Shown: positions 1 to 8,513, counted from the first letter of the stretch. The stretch: 45,400 nucleotides of DNA from Opitutia bacterium (GCA_025360615.1 JANYBX010000151.1:1-45400), one strand, 5' to 3'. Translations and numbers: made by a program. The notes: generated by a model not told the origin, from the letters alone.

Positions 1-453
1 GCCAGCGGCACCATCGCCGGCGCGTGGGAAGGCGCTGTTCACGGCTTGCCCGCCGTCGCACTCTCGCAAGACCTCAGCTTCGAGGCCTTCGAGAAATTAA
101 AAAACGAGCGGGGCATTCCCGACGCCCCGCTCCTCGCCACGCTGCGCGCCTCGGCGCAACACGCCGCCCGCCTCGCGCCCGCCCTCGCCGCGGCCACCGC
201 GCCGCGCAGCTTCACTGTTCACAATCTCAACTTTCCGTTTCCTTGCCACGCCGCGTCCGAAACGCGCCGCACCGTTCCCGCCCGCGTGATCGTCCCCGGT
301 TTGTTCAGCCCGGCGGATGACGACGGCACGCACCGTTTCGTCTTCAAACTCGGCGACGATATTTCCCCCGCCGCCCCGCTCACCGACCGCGCCACGCTCG
401 CCGCCGGCCACATCAGCCACACCGTTCTCGACTACACGAAACTTGGCTTTTGA
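1..453 (+). CDS. surE: 5'-nucleotidase SurE, C-terminal part
   Basis: This is the 3' part (about 150 codons) of a gene that starts before the window; frame 1 is open from base 1. The first residues, ASGTIAGAWEGAVHGLPAVA, match the conserved SurE segment usually seen as SGTVxAAMEGxxxGxPAxA. The end, TDRATLAAGHISHTVLDYT, fits the usual SurE finish, where a conserved T-D precedes a G-x-[VI]-S strand. SurE proteins are metal-dependent nucleoside 5'-monophosphate phosphatases of the cytoplasm linked to stationary-phase survival. The N-terminal metal-ligand motif lies outside the window, so catalytic competence cannot be judged. The next gene on the same strand starts 51 bp downstream, so they may be co-transcribed. 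Confidence 0.85.
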   Translation, partial: ASGTIAGAWEGAVHGLPAVALSQDLSFEAFEKLKNERGIPDAPLLATLRASAQHAARLAPALAAATAPRSFTVHNLNFPFPCHAASETRRTVPARVIVPGLFSPADDDGTHRFVFKLGDDISPAAPLTDRATLAAGHISHTVLDYTKLGF

Positions 454-504
454 TTTTCGTTCCGCTTTGCGCCGGCGCCGCTTTGCGTTTCATCTCACGT
501 CTTC

Positions 505-1482
505 ATGATCGAAGTTTCCCAGCTCACGCGTGTCTTCCGCACCTACAAAAAACGCCCCGGCTTCTGGGGCGGGGTGCGCGGACTTTTCAAGCGCGACTTT
601 GAGGAGACGGCCGCCGCAAAGGACATTTCCTTCACCATCGCCGAGGGGGAGTTCGTCGGCTTCCTCGGGCCCAACGGCGCCGGGAAAACCACCACGCTCA
701 AAATGCTCGCCGGTCTCATCTATCCGACGAGCGGCACCGCCCGCGTCGCCGGCTACGACCCCACGAAGCGCGAAAACGCCTACCGCCGCCTCTTCGCCCT
801 CGTGCTCGGCCAGAAAAACCAGCTCTGGTGGGATCTCCCCGCCATCGAGTCGTTTCACCTCCTCCGCGCGATCTACAGCATCCCCGCCGCCGAGTTCAAA
901 GCCACGCTCGACGAACTCGTCACGCTCCTCGACGTGGAGAAAAAACTCAACGTCATGGTCCGCGAACTCTCCCTCGGCGAGCGCATGAAGATGGAACTCA
1001 TCGCCGCGCTACTCCACCGGCCGCGCGTGCTCTTTCTCGACGAACCGACCATCGGCCTCGACGTGGTCTCGCAGAAAAACGTCCGCCAGTTTCTCCGCGA
1101 GTATAACCGCAAGCACCGCGTCACCATTTTGCTCACGAGCCACTACATGGCCGACATCAAGGAACTCTGCGAACGCGTGATCGTGATTCATAAAGGCTCG
1201 AAAATCTACGACGGCGCCCTCGACCGGCTTGAAGCGGGCTCGGGCAGCCGCAAAAAAATCATCACGTTTCTCCCGGGCGATGGAGCGTTCCCTGAGACTT
1301 GGCGCTCCCACCTCGGCGAATCGAAACGCGACGCCGAGACCGGCAAGTTCATCGTCCGCGTGCCCGCCGAAAATCTCATCGCCGTCTCGCAGGAAATCCT
1401 AAGCACCGGCCCCGTCGCCGACATCACCATCGAGGACATCCCCCTCGAAGACGTGATCGCGGAGCTGTTTCAGTCGCGGTGA
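505..1482 (+). CDS. ABC transporter ATP-binding protein, COG4586 type
   Basis: A 325-residue ABC ATPase. Walker A is GPNGAGKTT (55-63), the signature is LSLGERMKME (from 155), Walker B is VLFLDEP (175-181), and the H-loop is in LLTSH. The QLWWDLPAIESFHLL stretch (106-120), which follows the Q-loop region, is characteristic of the COG4586 family. Members of that family pair with two ABC-2 type membrane subunits to form an exporter of unknown substrate. The start is the ATG at 505; I see no good ribosome binding site. No permease genes follow: the next gene converges from the other strand after only 3 bp. The partner membrane subunits must be upstream of surE or elsewhere. The family assignment is strong; the substrate is unknown. 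Confidence 0.9.
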   Translation: MIEVSQLTRVFRTYKKRPGFWGGVRGLFKRDFEETAAAKDISFTIAEGEFVGFLGPNGAGKTTTLKMLAGLIYPTSGTARVAGYDPTKRENAYRRLFALVLGQKNQLWWDLPAIESFHLLRAIYSIPAAEFKATLDELVTLLDVEKKLNVMVRELSLGERMKMELIAALLHRPRVLFLDEPTIGLDVVSQKNVRQFLREYNRKHRVTILLTSHYMADIKELCERVIVIHKGSKIYDGALDRLEAGSGSRKKIITFLPGDGAFPETWRSHLGESKRDAETGKFIVRVPAENLIAVSQEILSTGPVADITIEDIPLEDVIAELFQSR

Positions 1483-1485
1483 ATT

Positions 1486-2373
1486 TCAACCGAGACGCTC
1501 GCCATACGCAGCCAACAATTGATGCATGGCCACGGGCACTTGCCACGCTGGCACCAGCTGAAGCATCAGTTTTTTAAGACCGTCAAACGCCCGCCACGCG
1601 GCTTTGTGCAGATCATCATGTTCGAGCCGGGCGTTCACCTGCACCAGCGCAAGTTCATCGGGTTCCAGCAAAGACTCCACCCTGCGGCCGAGTCCGAAAG
1701 AAGGGAGCGGAAATCCCCGACGCTGTCGAAACTCACGCATCAATCGAAAATTTGTCTCGGCGAGCGAGCGGTGCAGCACGTGTTGGGCTGCGGCGCATTC
1801 ACCTCGCTCGATTTTTTGCAGGATCCAAAGCAGGTCACAGAGAAAAATGTCCGCCAAGGCACCAGCCTCACCATCGTTAAGTCGGACCCCTGGCATTTCC
1901 GACGCAACTCGTTCGTAGAATACGCGCCACTCTTTCTGGCCCTTGAGAAAACGATAACCCGAATACAGACACGTGGCGATTTCGTTCAGTGCTTCACGCG
2001 GAAACCTTCCCCTGCGATGCAGACCGCAGGCAATCGCCAGTCGCGCAAATTTCATTCTTACAGCCGGCACGATCACCAAATCAATTTGTCCTGCCGCAAA
2101 TAGCGCCGTTACTTTCCGCACCCCGCCCGTGGCCTGCCGCACTACTTGAAGTGCGAATTGCTGGCTCGGCAATGCACGCGTCCAATCTACCCGCTCAAAC
2201 CGCGCCGCGTCTGAGGTTACGATCTGAAGGTCGAAATCCGACCAACTATCCAAGCCCGCCGGCTCTTCTGGTGCCCGTGCGCTTGAACCGAACAACACCG
2301 CCGATTGAACTTCGGGCTCGGCGTTTAGCCAAACGGAGATTTCAGGTAGCAAACCGTGCCGCGCGTCGTTCAC
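1486..2373 (-). CDS. Nucleotidyltransferase-fold protein (ANT(6)-like at best)
   Basis: A 295-residue protein with the polymerase-beta-type nucleotidyltransferase signature: GSSAR at 29-33, then SDFDLQ with the Asp pair D46 and D48, and a likely third Asp in QIDLVIV (D98). The length and the helical C-terminal half resemble the aminoglycoside 6-adenylyltransferase family, but I cannot assign a substrate. The start is a GTG at 2373 that overlaps the TGA of the preceding gene (GTGA, 4 bp), which indicates translational coupling. It is the last gene of the five-gene sensory operon and converges head-on with the ABC ATPase gene. Codon use is less GC-biased than in neighbours such as rmuC. It could modify a small molecule or a protein made or sensed by the operon; that is inference. 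Confidence 0.75.
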   Translation of the reverse strand: MNDARHGLLPEISVWLNAEPEVQSAVLFGSSARAPEEPAGLDSWSDFDLQIVTSDAARFERVDWTRALPSQQFALQVVRQATGGVRKVTALFAAGQIDLVIVPAVRMKFARLAIACGLHRRGRFPREALNEIATCLYSGYRFLKGQKEWRVFYERVASEMPGVRLNDGEAGALADIFLCDLLWILQKIERGECAAAQHVLHRSLAETNFRLMREFRQRRGFPLPSFGLGRRVESLLEPDELALVQVNARLEHDDLHKAAWRAFDGLKKLMLQLVPAWQVPVAMHQLLAAYGERLG

Positions 2374-4151
2374 AGGCTTCGCAGTGAAATCAAAATTTCC
2401 GTTCCGTCCATTCCCGGCCCGGCGTGGATTTCTCCGTGGTGCAGCCTGAGCACTTCCTTTGCGAGGAACACCCCGAGGCGGCCTTGGTTCGGCACCATGT
2501 CATCCGCCGGCTCGGGCAAGATCCCTTCAAGTTCGAGGTGCTTGCCCTTGAGCGAAAGCATCGCGGTGAGTTCGGCGCCCTTGCCGGTCGAGCGGACTTG
2601 GAGCGTCAGCTGTCCGGCGTTCAGGGCGATGCGGTTTTCGAGCACGCACGCAATCAGCGAGCGCAGGGAAAACTCCACCAAGTCCCGCGCCACCGCGAGC
2701 GGCACCGGTTCCGGGCCCACCTCCACGCGCAGGCCGAGTGACGCGCTCACCGCCTGGGCCAGCTCGCGCATATCCACGGCCGTCGGCTCCGCCTCGTGGA
2801 GCGCCTGCATGAGGCCGATGTTACCGTTGAGCGCCTCTAGTTTCGCGACATCGCCCCGGGCCGCCTCCAGCAAGGGTGGCGGGATATTTTTCCCCGTGCC
2901 GGCCTGGCGAAAAGTCGTGAGAGAGACCAGCGCGTTGCCCAATTCGTGATTGAGCGTGAGCCCCAGCTCCCGGAGGAGCGCACGGCGTTCGGCGCGTTCG
3001 CGCTGCACCCCATCCTGCCGCTCCACGCTCGCCTCCTCCCAAAACGCCCAGGTGCCGCCTGTCTCTGTGATGGGCCCGGCGCTCGCGCGAAATGGCTGGC
3101 CGGTCGCAGGAGTCACGCGGCAAAGCGTCTTCGCGATGCGGGCCTCGCCGATCAACGCGCGCACGGTGAGCGGCACTTGGCGCGGGGGATTTTCGTCGGG
3201 ACCGAGCACCAGCGTGCCGGGCAAATATTTCGCCGCGAGCGTGGTCTGCTCGGCGAGGTGGTGGAGCCGGCTGTGCTGCGCACACTTCGCCAGGAAGTGC
3301 CGCAGCAACCGCGCATAAAACACCACGCGCGTGCGATCCGACTCATCGTAAGGCTGGCCGTCGTCGCGCATGCCGAGCGCGATGAGACCGTGCAACCGGC
3401 CGTTTTCGTGGATCGGCGCGAGCAGGCGCGCGCCCCAGAGCGCGAGCCGGTTTCGCACCGCGAGTTCCGCGACGGGATCGGCCGGGCCTTCCCAGAGCGT
3501 GCCGTCGATCACGACCGGATGGCTTTCAAAAAAGCCCACGAGCGGATCATCCAGCCGGAAAAAAGACGTGCCCCGGTCCGCGCGAAATCCCTCGGCTTCC
3601 CGCAGGAAAAAAACCGCGTGCGAGGCGCGCAGCAGATGCTGCGAGGCGCGGCGAAATTCCGCGATCAGCCGGTCGCGCGTGTCGAGACTCTCCACCGCCC
3701 CTTCGAGAAAATCCCACAGCTCCGCGGCATCGACCAACGACGATGTGCGCGCCGGCAGGCGCACGGGTTCCGCGCGCCGCGTTTTCTCCATGAGCAACTC
3801 GATCATCGATTGCTTCTCCGCCATCTCCTCGATGAGTGGCAGAAATTCCCGCAGCCGCGTCGCGCTCTCTTCGTAGGTGAGATAAATTTTCGCCCGCCCC
3901 GAAAGCTTCGCCTGCTCATACGGGAGGCTGCGCGCTTCGCCCACGAAGATCGTCGGGCAGCGCGCGAGCGACGGCGGCAGATGCGCCTCGGACGTGGCAT
4001 CGAGCACGACGACCGCCGCGAACCCCGGTGACGTTCCACCCGCCAAGGTCTGCGGCGCCATGCGCAGTGCGGTGCGACCCGGCGGCACCTGACGCTCCCA
4101 CGACTCCGCCAGGGCGGTGTCAGCAGTTGCGAGGATGATTAGGGTCGGCAT
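2370..4151 (-). CDS. Pseudo-receiver/GAF protein with degenerate histidine-kinase core
   Basis: 593 residues with no membrane segment. Residues 1-110 look like a CheY-type fold with a candidate D51 (VVVLDATSE), but the usual acidic pair near the N-terminus is missing. A GAF-like region spans roughly 145-290. An H-box-like helix carries H402 (LTLNHELGNALVSLTTF). The ATP-binding half is poor: no clear G1 motif (DxGxG), an N-box reduced to LENRIAL (504-510), and only a remnant of G2 (NQGRLGVFLA). The H-box is strikingly like that of the upstream-transcribed kinase (LAHEIRNPLVSIKTF), which suggests relatedness followed by decay. It overlaps the preceding gene by 13 bp and the next by 4 bp. A role as phosphoacceptor or scaffold for the neighbouring kinase is likelier than autonomous kinase activity; this is inference. 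Confidence 0.75.
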   Translation of the reverse strand: MPTLIILATADTALAESWERQVPPGRTALRMAPQTLAGGTSPGFAAVVVLDATSEAHLPPSLARCPTIFVGEARSLPYEQAKLSGRAKIYLTYEESATRLREFLPLIEEMAEKQSMIELLMEKTRRAEPVRLPARTSSLVDAAELWDFLEGAVESLDTRDRLIAEFRRASQHLLRASHAVFFLREAEGFRADRGTSFFRLDDPLVGFFESHPVVIDGTLWEGPADPVAELAVRNRLALWGARLLAPIHENGRLHGLIALGMRDDGQPYDESDRTRVVFYARLLRHFLAKCAQHSRLHHLAEQTTLAAKYLPGTLVLGPDENPPRQVPLTVRALIGEARIAKTLCRVTPATGQPFRASAGPITETGGTWAFWEEASVERQDGVQRERAERRALLRELGLTLNHELGNALVSLTTFRQAGTGKNIPPPLLEAARGDVAKLEALNGNIGLMQALHEAEPTAVDMRELAQAVSASLGLRVEVGPEPVPLAVARDLVEFSLRSLIACVLENRIALNAGQLTLQVRSTGKGAELTAMLSLKGKHLELEGILPEPADDMVPNQGRLGVFLAKEVLRLHHGEIHAGPGMDGTEILISLRSL

Positions 4152-6127
4152 GGAAAGGTAACGCGAAACGTCGCACCTCGGCCGGGAGCCGGTTGGTCGA
4201 CGGAGATTGTGGCATTAAGGTTCGTCAGGATGTCTTTGCATATTGCAAGTCCAAGGCCAAAACCAGAGGACTTGGTCGATTGGAACGGCTGGAAGAGCCG
4301 AGGCCAGATCGCCGACGAGATACCCGGGCCACTATCAGACACAGATAACTCTATTCCATTCTGTGTATTACGCGTTTCTATCTGCACCCATTTTTCCCCA
4401 AATTGCGTCTCAACCGCTTGAATGGCGTTGAAGCAAAGATTCAACAATACTTGCTTCACCGCCGCCGGATCCGTGTGCGCCGCATCGGCTGTCGCCTGAA
4501 AATGGGAGCGAAGCTCGACGTTTTTCCCCGCCGCTTTTGAGGCGACGAGATCGATACTCTCCCGCAACACCGTGTGCAGCTCGATCATTTTTGCGGAGTA
4601 AACGCGCGGCGAAGCCAGATCGAGCAGTTGCTCCGTGAGCCGGTCGATGCGCGTGACTTCATCGCTGATCAGTCGGAAAAATTTATCCCGAAACGCCTGG
4701 TCTTGGTAATGGTCCGGGAGGAGCTGGACGAAGGTTTTGATCGAGACAAGCGGGTTGCGGATCTCGTGCGCGAGACTCGCGCCGAGCAAGCCGACCGTGG
4801 CGAGTTGCTCCGCGTGCTGCGCCTTCGCGGAGAGATGGGCGCGCTCAAGTGCGTTCTCGATGATCGCCGCCAGCTCGAGCAATTGCAGCACCTGCGGATA
4901 GGTAAACGGCCGGCGCGACGCCGCCACGCCCACGCCGACGAGTGCACTCAACGTCGGTCCCTCGCTATGCACCAGCACGCCGAGGCTGTAATCGGCCAGA
5001 AGTTTCCCCAGCACGATGCGCGCCGGTGTCGGTCTCTCGCGCGCCAGCCGCTCCGGCGTCGCCCAGCGGATCTGCTTCATGAGTTCCGCCACGCTGGAAT
5101 CTGCCGGCACCTCGACGCCGCCGCCTTGGTAGGCGCCCTCCGAACCCGAAAGCACGAGCGCGTGATCCGTTTGTCCCCAACCCTTAAGGATGGAGAGAAA
5201 CGCGAGTTCCAGTTTGTCGATCTGCGCCTCCTTGCCCGCCGCCGCGAATGCCGCCTGCCGCGCACTGGTCGCCTGCGGATAAAACTGAAACGCCTGGTTG
5301 AGCCAGCCGTTCAGCGATGAAGCGAACCAGAGCGTGAGCGCCGTCGTCGCGAGAAAATCAAGCGGCGACGGCAGCAATGGCGCCAAGCCGATATTCAGCG
5401 CGTAAGCTACGGCAGCGCTTACGAGGACGAGCACTGCTTTTTCGGCACAGACGATGATGACCTGACGCGCGTTGAAAATGCGATTCGTCGTGATTGCGAT
5501 GACGGTACCAGCATAAAATAAAAGAACCACGAGCGGCTGTAGTCGAACTAACCGTCGGTCATGCGTCACGGCGTTCAATGCCATAAGCACGAGAATCAAC
5601 GTTGTCATCGCACACCCGCCCATCAGCCAGACCTGTAATTCCAGTCGTCGGCTTCCGATCAGTTTTTTCATCGCTCGAAAGGTATCGACGAGCAGCAATC
5701 CATAGAGCACGAAAAGCGACACAGTATAGCCATGATAGCCCCATCCTCGTATCCGGTGCTCTGGTGTGGAAATAGACGGGATAAAGAACTCCGTAAATGG
5801 AACGATCGTGAGCGCAGCTGATAGCACGGCCCAAACAAAGCCGTTGCGCATGGTTGCTCGCATCCATTCAGCCGAAGTATTTGCAATACTCTGTTGAACG
5901 ACCCAAAAATGAATCGGTATCGAGGCACTGACGGCGCAAGTCAGCCGCAACCAAAAGAGTCCATTCGTCGAAGTGAACGCCTCGTGCAAGCATAGCAGCC
6001 AAATTGATAAATGCAGCGAACAGGTGAAAACCACGCGATTAACCACGCGGCCCGGATTGGACCACAAAATCAGAATCCCGACCGCAGCCACGACTATCGT
6101 GGTGATAAGTGCCGTGGTGATTAGCAT
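4139..6127 (-). CDS. Multi-pass membrane sensor histidine kinase
   Basis: 662 residues. The first ~280 hold about eight or nine hydrophobic segments (for example 2-22, 31-50, 57-80, 95-115, 130-150, 167-187, 197-215, 228-250), a layout like histidine kinases with a 7TM-type sensor region. A GAF-like stretch follows (about 300-425), then a complete kinase core: H454 in SLAHEIRNPL, N-box NLCFNAIQA (563-571), G1 DSGPGIS (598-604), F-box FQPFQSTK and G2 GFGLGLAI (622-629). It should autophosphorylate at H454. The start ATG overlaps the stop of the ketosynthase gene by 7 bp. The sensory part has plainer codon use than the middle of the gene. No response regulator with an output domain is adjacent; the receiver-bearing hybrid two genes upstream is the nearest candidate partner. 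Confidence 0.9.
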   Translation of the reverse strand: MLITTALITTIVVAAVGILILWSNPGRVVNRVVFTCSLHLSIWLLCLHEAFTSTNGLFWLRLTCAVSASIPIHFWVVQQSIANTSAEWMRATMRNGFVWAVLSAALTIVPFTEFFIPSISTPEHRIRGWGYHGYTVSLFVLYGLLLVDTFRAMKKLIGSRRLELQVWLMGGCAMTTLILVLMALNAVTHDRRLVRLQPLVVLLFYAGTVIAITTNRIFNARQVIIVCAEKAVLVLVSAAVAYALNIGLAPLLPSPLDFLATTALTLWFASSLNGWLNQAFQFYPQATSARQAAFAAAGKEAQIDKLELAFLSILKGWGQTDHALVLSGSEGAYQGGGVEVPADSSVAELMKQIRWATPERLARERPTPARIVLGKLLADYSLGVLVHSEGPTLSALVGVGVAASRRPFTYPQVLQLLELAAIIENALERAHLSAKAQHAEQLATVGLLGASLAHEIRNPLVSIKTFVQLLPDHYQDQAFRDKFFRLISDEVTRIDRLTEQLLDLASPRVYSAKMIELHTVLRESIDLVASKAAGKNVELRSHFQATADAAHTDPAAVKQVLLNLCFNAIQAVETQFGEKWVQIETRNTQNGIELSVSDSGPGISSAIWPRLFQPFQSTKSSGFGLGLAICKDILTNLNATISVDQPAPGRGATFRVTFPCRP

Positions 6128-7329
6128 CGCTGCAAAATCAAACTGCTATTCACCGAACCCAAACCGTGCGAGTTAACCAGAGTGATGTCATGATTCACGG
6201 CCATTGAACGATTGCTCAGTCGAAACTGGCAATCAGGGTCGGGGAAATCCCAGTTTATCGTTGGCGGAATAATTCGATGTCGATGTCCCAGTGCGGCAAC
6301 CGCGACTTGAATAGCCGGAGCAGCACCCAACGGTGTGCCGATTGCGGCCTTGATCGAACCGGTCGGCATGCCGTCAAGATTTGCTCCAAACAAGGCGCGC
6401 ATCGCCTTCGCTTCCCCTCTATCTATCAATTTATGGCCGGGTCCCCATGCGCTGATGACCTCAATTTCCGAAAGCCGAATGTTGGCCTCTGCGGCGGCCA
6501 GCTTTCCGGCGGCTTTCATTCCTCCGCACAAGTTGTCGGTGTCATCGTTGGCAAAGCCGTAACCCATGATGTAACTGTAGCCGAGGCGTGGACTGCTTTC
6601 AGGTTCAAGCACCAACATGCAGGCACCCTCACCCACGACTCCTGTCGTTCGCCAAAGATCAAAAGGCCGGGCCAACCGTTCGGGCATCTCAGTCGTGGCA
6701 GGAGTCAATTCTGCCGCTCTAAATTCCACGAGTGGAAACCGATGCAATGGCGCTTCTGTTCCACCACAAATTGCTATCTCAGCCTCGCCGTATGCGATAA
6801 TTGAAGCCGCATAGCCAATCGCGTCCAAGCCTGAACAACATTGATTCGACATCGCCACGGTTCGCGCAGGAATGCCGAGCACTTGGTTGACCGCGTTCGC
6901 TACACAACCATGGCCGACGTTGTAAATCGATCGGGGCAATGCTCCGCGCGCGCCTTTCTGGACAACGCTGTCCACCGAACTGAGAATCCCTCCAAAATCC
7001 ATGATCGACGAACCGGTCACCACAACGGTGTTCGCAGCGGCAAGTTCATCGATTGAAATACCTGCGTCGCGTATCGCTAAAGCCGTCCCACCCACCGCAA
7101 ATAGCGTGTGCCGCGCCGCTCCCTTTGGTAACAATGAGCAATCCACATATCTCCCCAAATCAAACCGGTCGATATAGGCTGCCACAAACGGCCCCAAGCC
7201 TTCATCCAACTTCGTAAACACCCGCACCCGGCTCACCGGCTCCAGAATTCCCTTCCAGAATTCCTCCTTTCCGATTCCTGCCGGCGTCACCGGCCCGATG
7301 CCTGTAATTTTAACGCGTCTCCGCTTCAT
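6121..7329 (-). CDS. FabF-like ketosynthase lacking both active-site histidines
   Basis: 402 residues, full length for the beta-ketoacyl-ACP synthase (KAS II, FabF) family, with typical landmarks: KITGIGPVTPAGIG near the N-terminus, GGTEAP (189-194), GEGACMLVLE and PPTINWDFPD. The nucleophile region SNQCCSGLDAIGYA aligns C164 with the catalytic Cys. The two other catalytic positions are changed: the usual NAHGTST reads SAWGPGH (W295 in place of the first His) and the usual K-S-M-T-G-H reads KAAIGT (K327 kept, T332 in place of the second His). The final NSFGFGGTN reads NSHGLGSVN. By family chemistry it may load acyl groups on Cys but should not decarboxylate malonyl-ACP; a nearby H299 is the only alternative. 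It lies between two sensor kinase genes and overlaps the next by 7 bp. A sensing or transacylating role is my inference. Confidence 0.85.
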   Translation of the reverse strand: MKRRRVKITGIGPVTPAGIGKEEFWKGILEPVSRVRVFTKLDEGLGPFVAAYIDRFDLGRYVDCSLLPKGAARHTLFAVGGTALAIRDAGISIDELAAANTVVVTGSSIMDFGGILSSVDSVVQKGARGALPRSIYNVGHGCVANAVNQVLGIPARTVAMSNQCCSGLDAIGYAASIIAYGEAEIAICGGTEAPLHRFPLVEFRAAELTPATTEMPERLARPFDLWRTTGVVGEGACMLVLEPESSPRLGYSYIMGYGFANDDTDNLCGGMKAAGKLAAAEANIRLSEIEVISAWGPGHKLIDRGEAKAMRALFGANLDGMPTGSIKAAIGTPLGAAPAIQVAVAALGHRHRIIPPTINWDFPDPDCQFRLSNRSMAVNHDITLVNSHGLGSVNSSLILQRC

Positions 7330-7361
7330 TTAAGCCAAGCGTAGGCCGCCACGGCATCTAT

Positions 7362-8513
7362 TCAAGCGCCCTGCTCCTGCACCGCGGGTAACAAGATGCG
7401 AATCGTCGTGCCCTTCCCCGGCGCCGAGGTGAGATCAAACGTCCCGCCGTGCGCCCCGATCAGGTGCCGGCAGATGCTCAGGCCCAGTCCCGTGCCGCTC
7501 GCCTTGCTGCTGAAACCGCCGTGCAGGGCGCGCTTCACCCGCTCAGGGTCCATCCCCGTGCCGTTGTCCGCGATGCTCACCTCATGGTTTTTTCCGTGGG
7601 TGGAAAACGTCACCTTCAACACCGTCGTCCCCGCTTCGAGCGAGTTCTTAAACGTGTTCTGAAAAATCCGCATCAGCTCATACTTGGAGCCGCGCACGAT
7701 CAGGCTTTGCGCTCCCTCAAGGTGGATCGCCACGTTCCCAAAAAACAACACCTGCCGCACATCCTGCGCGACCGCCACCAGGTCCACCGTCGTAAACTCC
7801 GCCGTCTTCCGCGACGACAACCGCCAGTTCTCCGAGAGATGGTGGCAATACTCCGCCGCCTTTTCCACCATCGCCGCGTAGCCGGTGATCTTGCTCGCCA
7901 TCTCGATGTCTTTTTCCGCGATCCGCCGCGCCTCCTCCGCCAGCAACGTCGCGTAGCCGATCACCACCGTGAGCGGATTGTTCAAATCGTGCACCAGCTC
8001 GACCGACGCCCGCGCCTGCCAGATCTGCGGCTCGCTGCGCTCGATCTCGTGCTTCAGCGCCACGTTCATTTCCTGCGCGTCGTTCGCCAGCTTGGCGTGA
8101 TGTCGGCGCATCCGCGTCGCCTTCACCTGCTGGCGCACCGCGTCGAGCAGCTCCGCCACGTCCGGCGGTTTCCGCAAATATTGGTTCGCTCCCGCCAGCA
8201 TCGCCTGCTGCGCCGTCAGCAACGTGCCGTAGCCCGTCAGCATGATCACGGAAACATGCGGGTCGATTTTCCGAAATTCCTCCAGCGCCCGGATGCCATC
8301 CATCTCCGGCATGCGAATGTCGAGCACCACCACCGCGTAGGACCGCAACTTCAGCTTCGCGATCGCCTCGCTCGCCCGCTCCGCCGTATCCACCGAAAAC
8401 TCCGTCGACAAAGTAAACGCGATCGATTCCCGCGGCCCGTATTCGTCATCGACGACAAGCACGACCGATCGGTCCGTGGTTATGGACGGGGCGGGGGATT
8501 TTTCCATCAACAT
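7362..8513 (-). CDS. Receiver-histidine kinase hybrid (REC-HisKA-HATPase)
   Basis: 383 residues. An N-terminal receiver domain (about 17-132) has D22/D23, phosphoacceptor D65 in VVLDIRMP, T93 and K115 (RKPPD). A linker helix leads into a HisKA-like helix with H175 in ELVHDLNNPLTVVIGY, then HATPase motifs: an N-box around QNTFKNSLEA (285-294), G1 DNGTGM (316-321) and G2 GTGLGLSI (340-347). A receiver placed before the kinase is typical of response-regulator-controlled kinases that pass signals between other two-component proteins. It is the first gene of the operon, with 32 bp to the ketosynthase gene. The translation can start at 8513 or two codons later at 8507. Upstream lies a plausible promoter overlapped by palindromes. 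Confidence 0.9.
   Translation of the reverse strand: MLMEKSPAPSITTDRSVVLVVDDEYGPRESIAFTLSTEFSVDTAERASEAIAKLKLRSYAVVVLDIRMPEMDGIRALEEFRKIDPHVSVIMLTGYGTLLTAQQAMLAGANQYLRKPPDVAELLDAVRQQVKATRMRRHHAKLANDAQEMNVALKHEIERSEPQIWQARASVELVHDLNNPLTVVIGYATLLAEEARRIAEKDIEMASKITGYAAMVEKAAEYCHHLSENWRLSSRKTAEFTTVDLVAVAQDVRQVLFFGNVAIHLEGAQSLIVRGSKYELMRIFQNTFKNSLEAGTTVLKVTFSTHGKNHEVSIADNGTGMDPERVKRALHGGFSSKASGTGLGLSICRHLIGAHGGTFDLTSAPGKGTTIRILLPAVQEQGA

Noticed and set aside
4139-6127. Membrane kinase as PrsK of the PEP-CTERM/exosortase system
   Set aside because: The H-box (LAHEIRNPLVSIKTF) differs from the PrsK form I know, and no exosortase, PrsR or PEP-CTERM gene is here.
6121-7329. Ketosynthase as part of a fatty acid or polyketide synthesis cluster
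   Set aside because: No acyl carrier protein, ketoreductase, dehydratase or acyltransferase gene is present; the neighbours are all signalling proteins.
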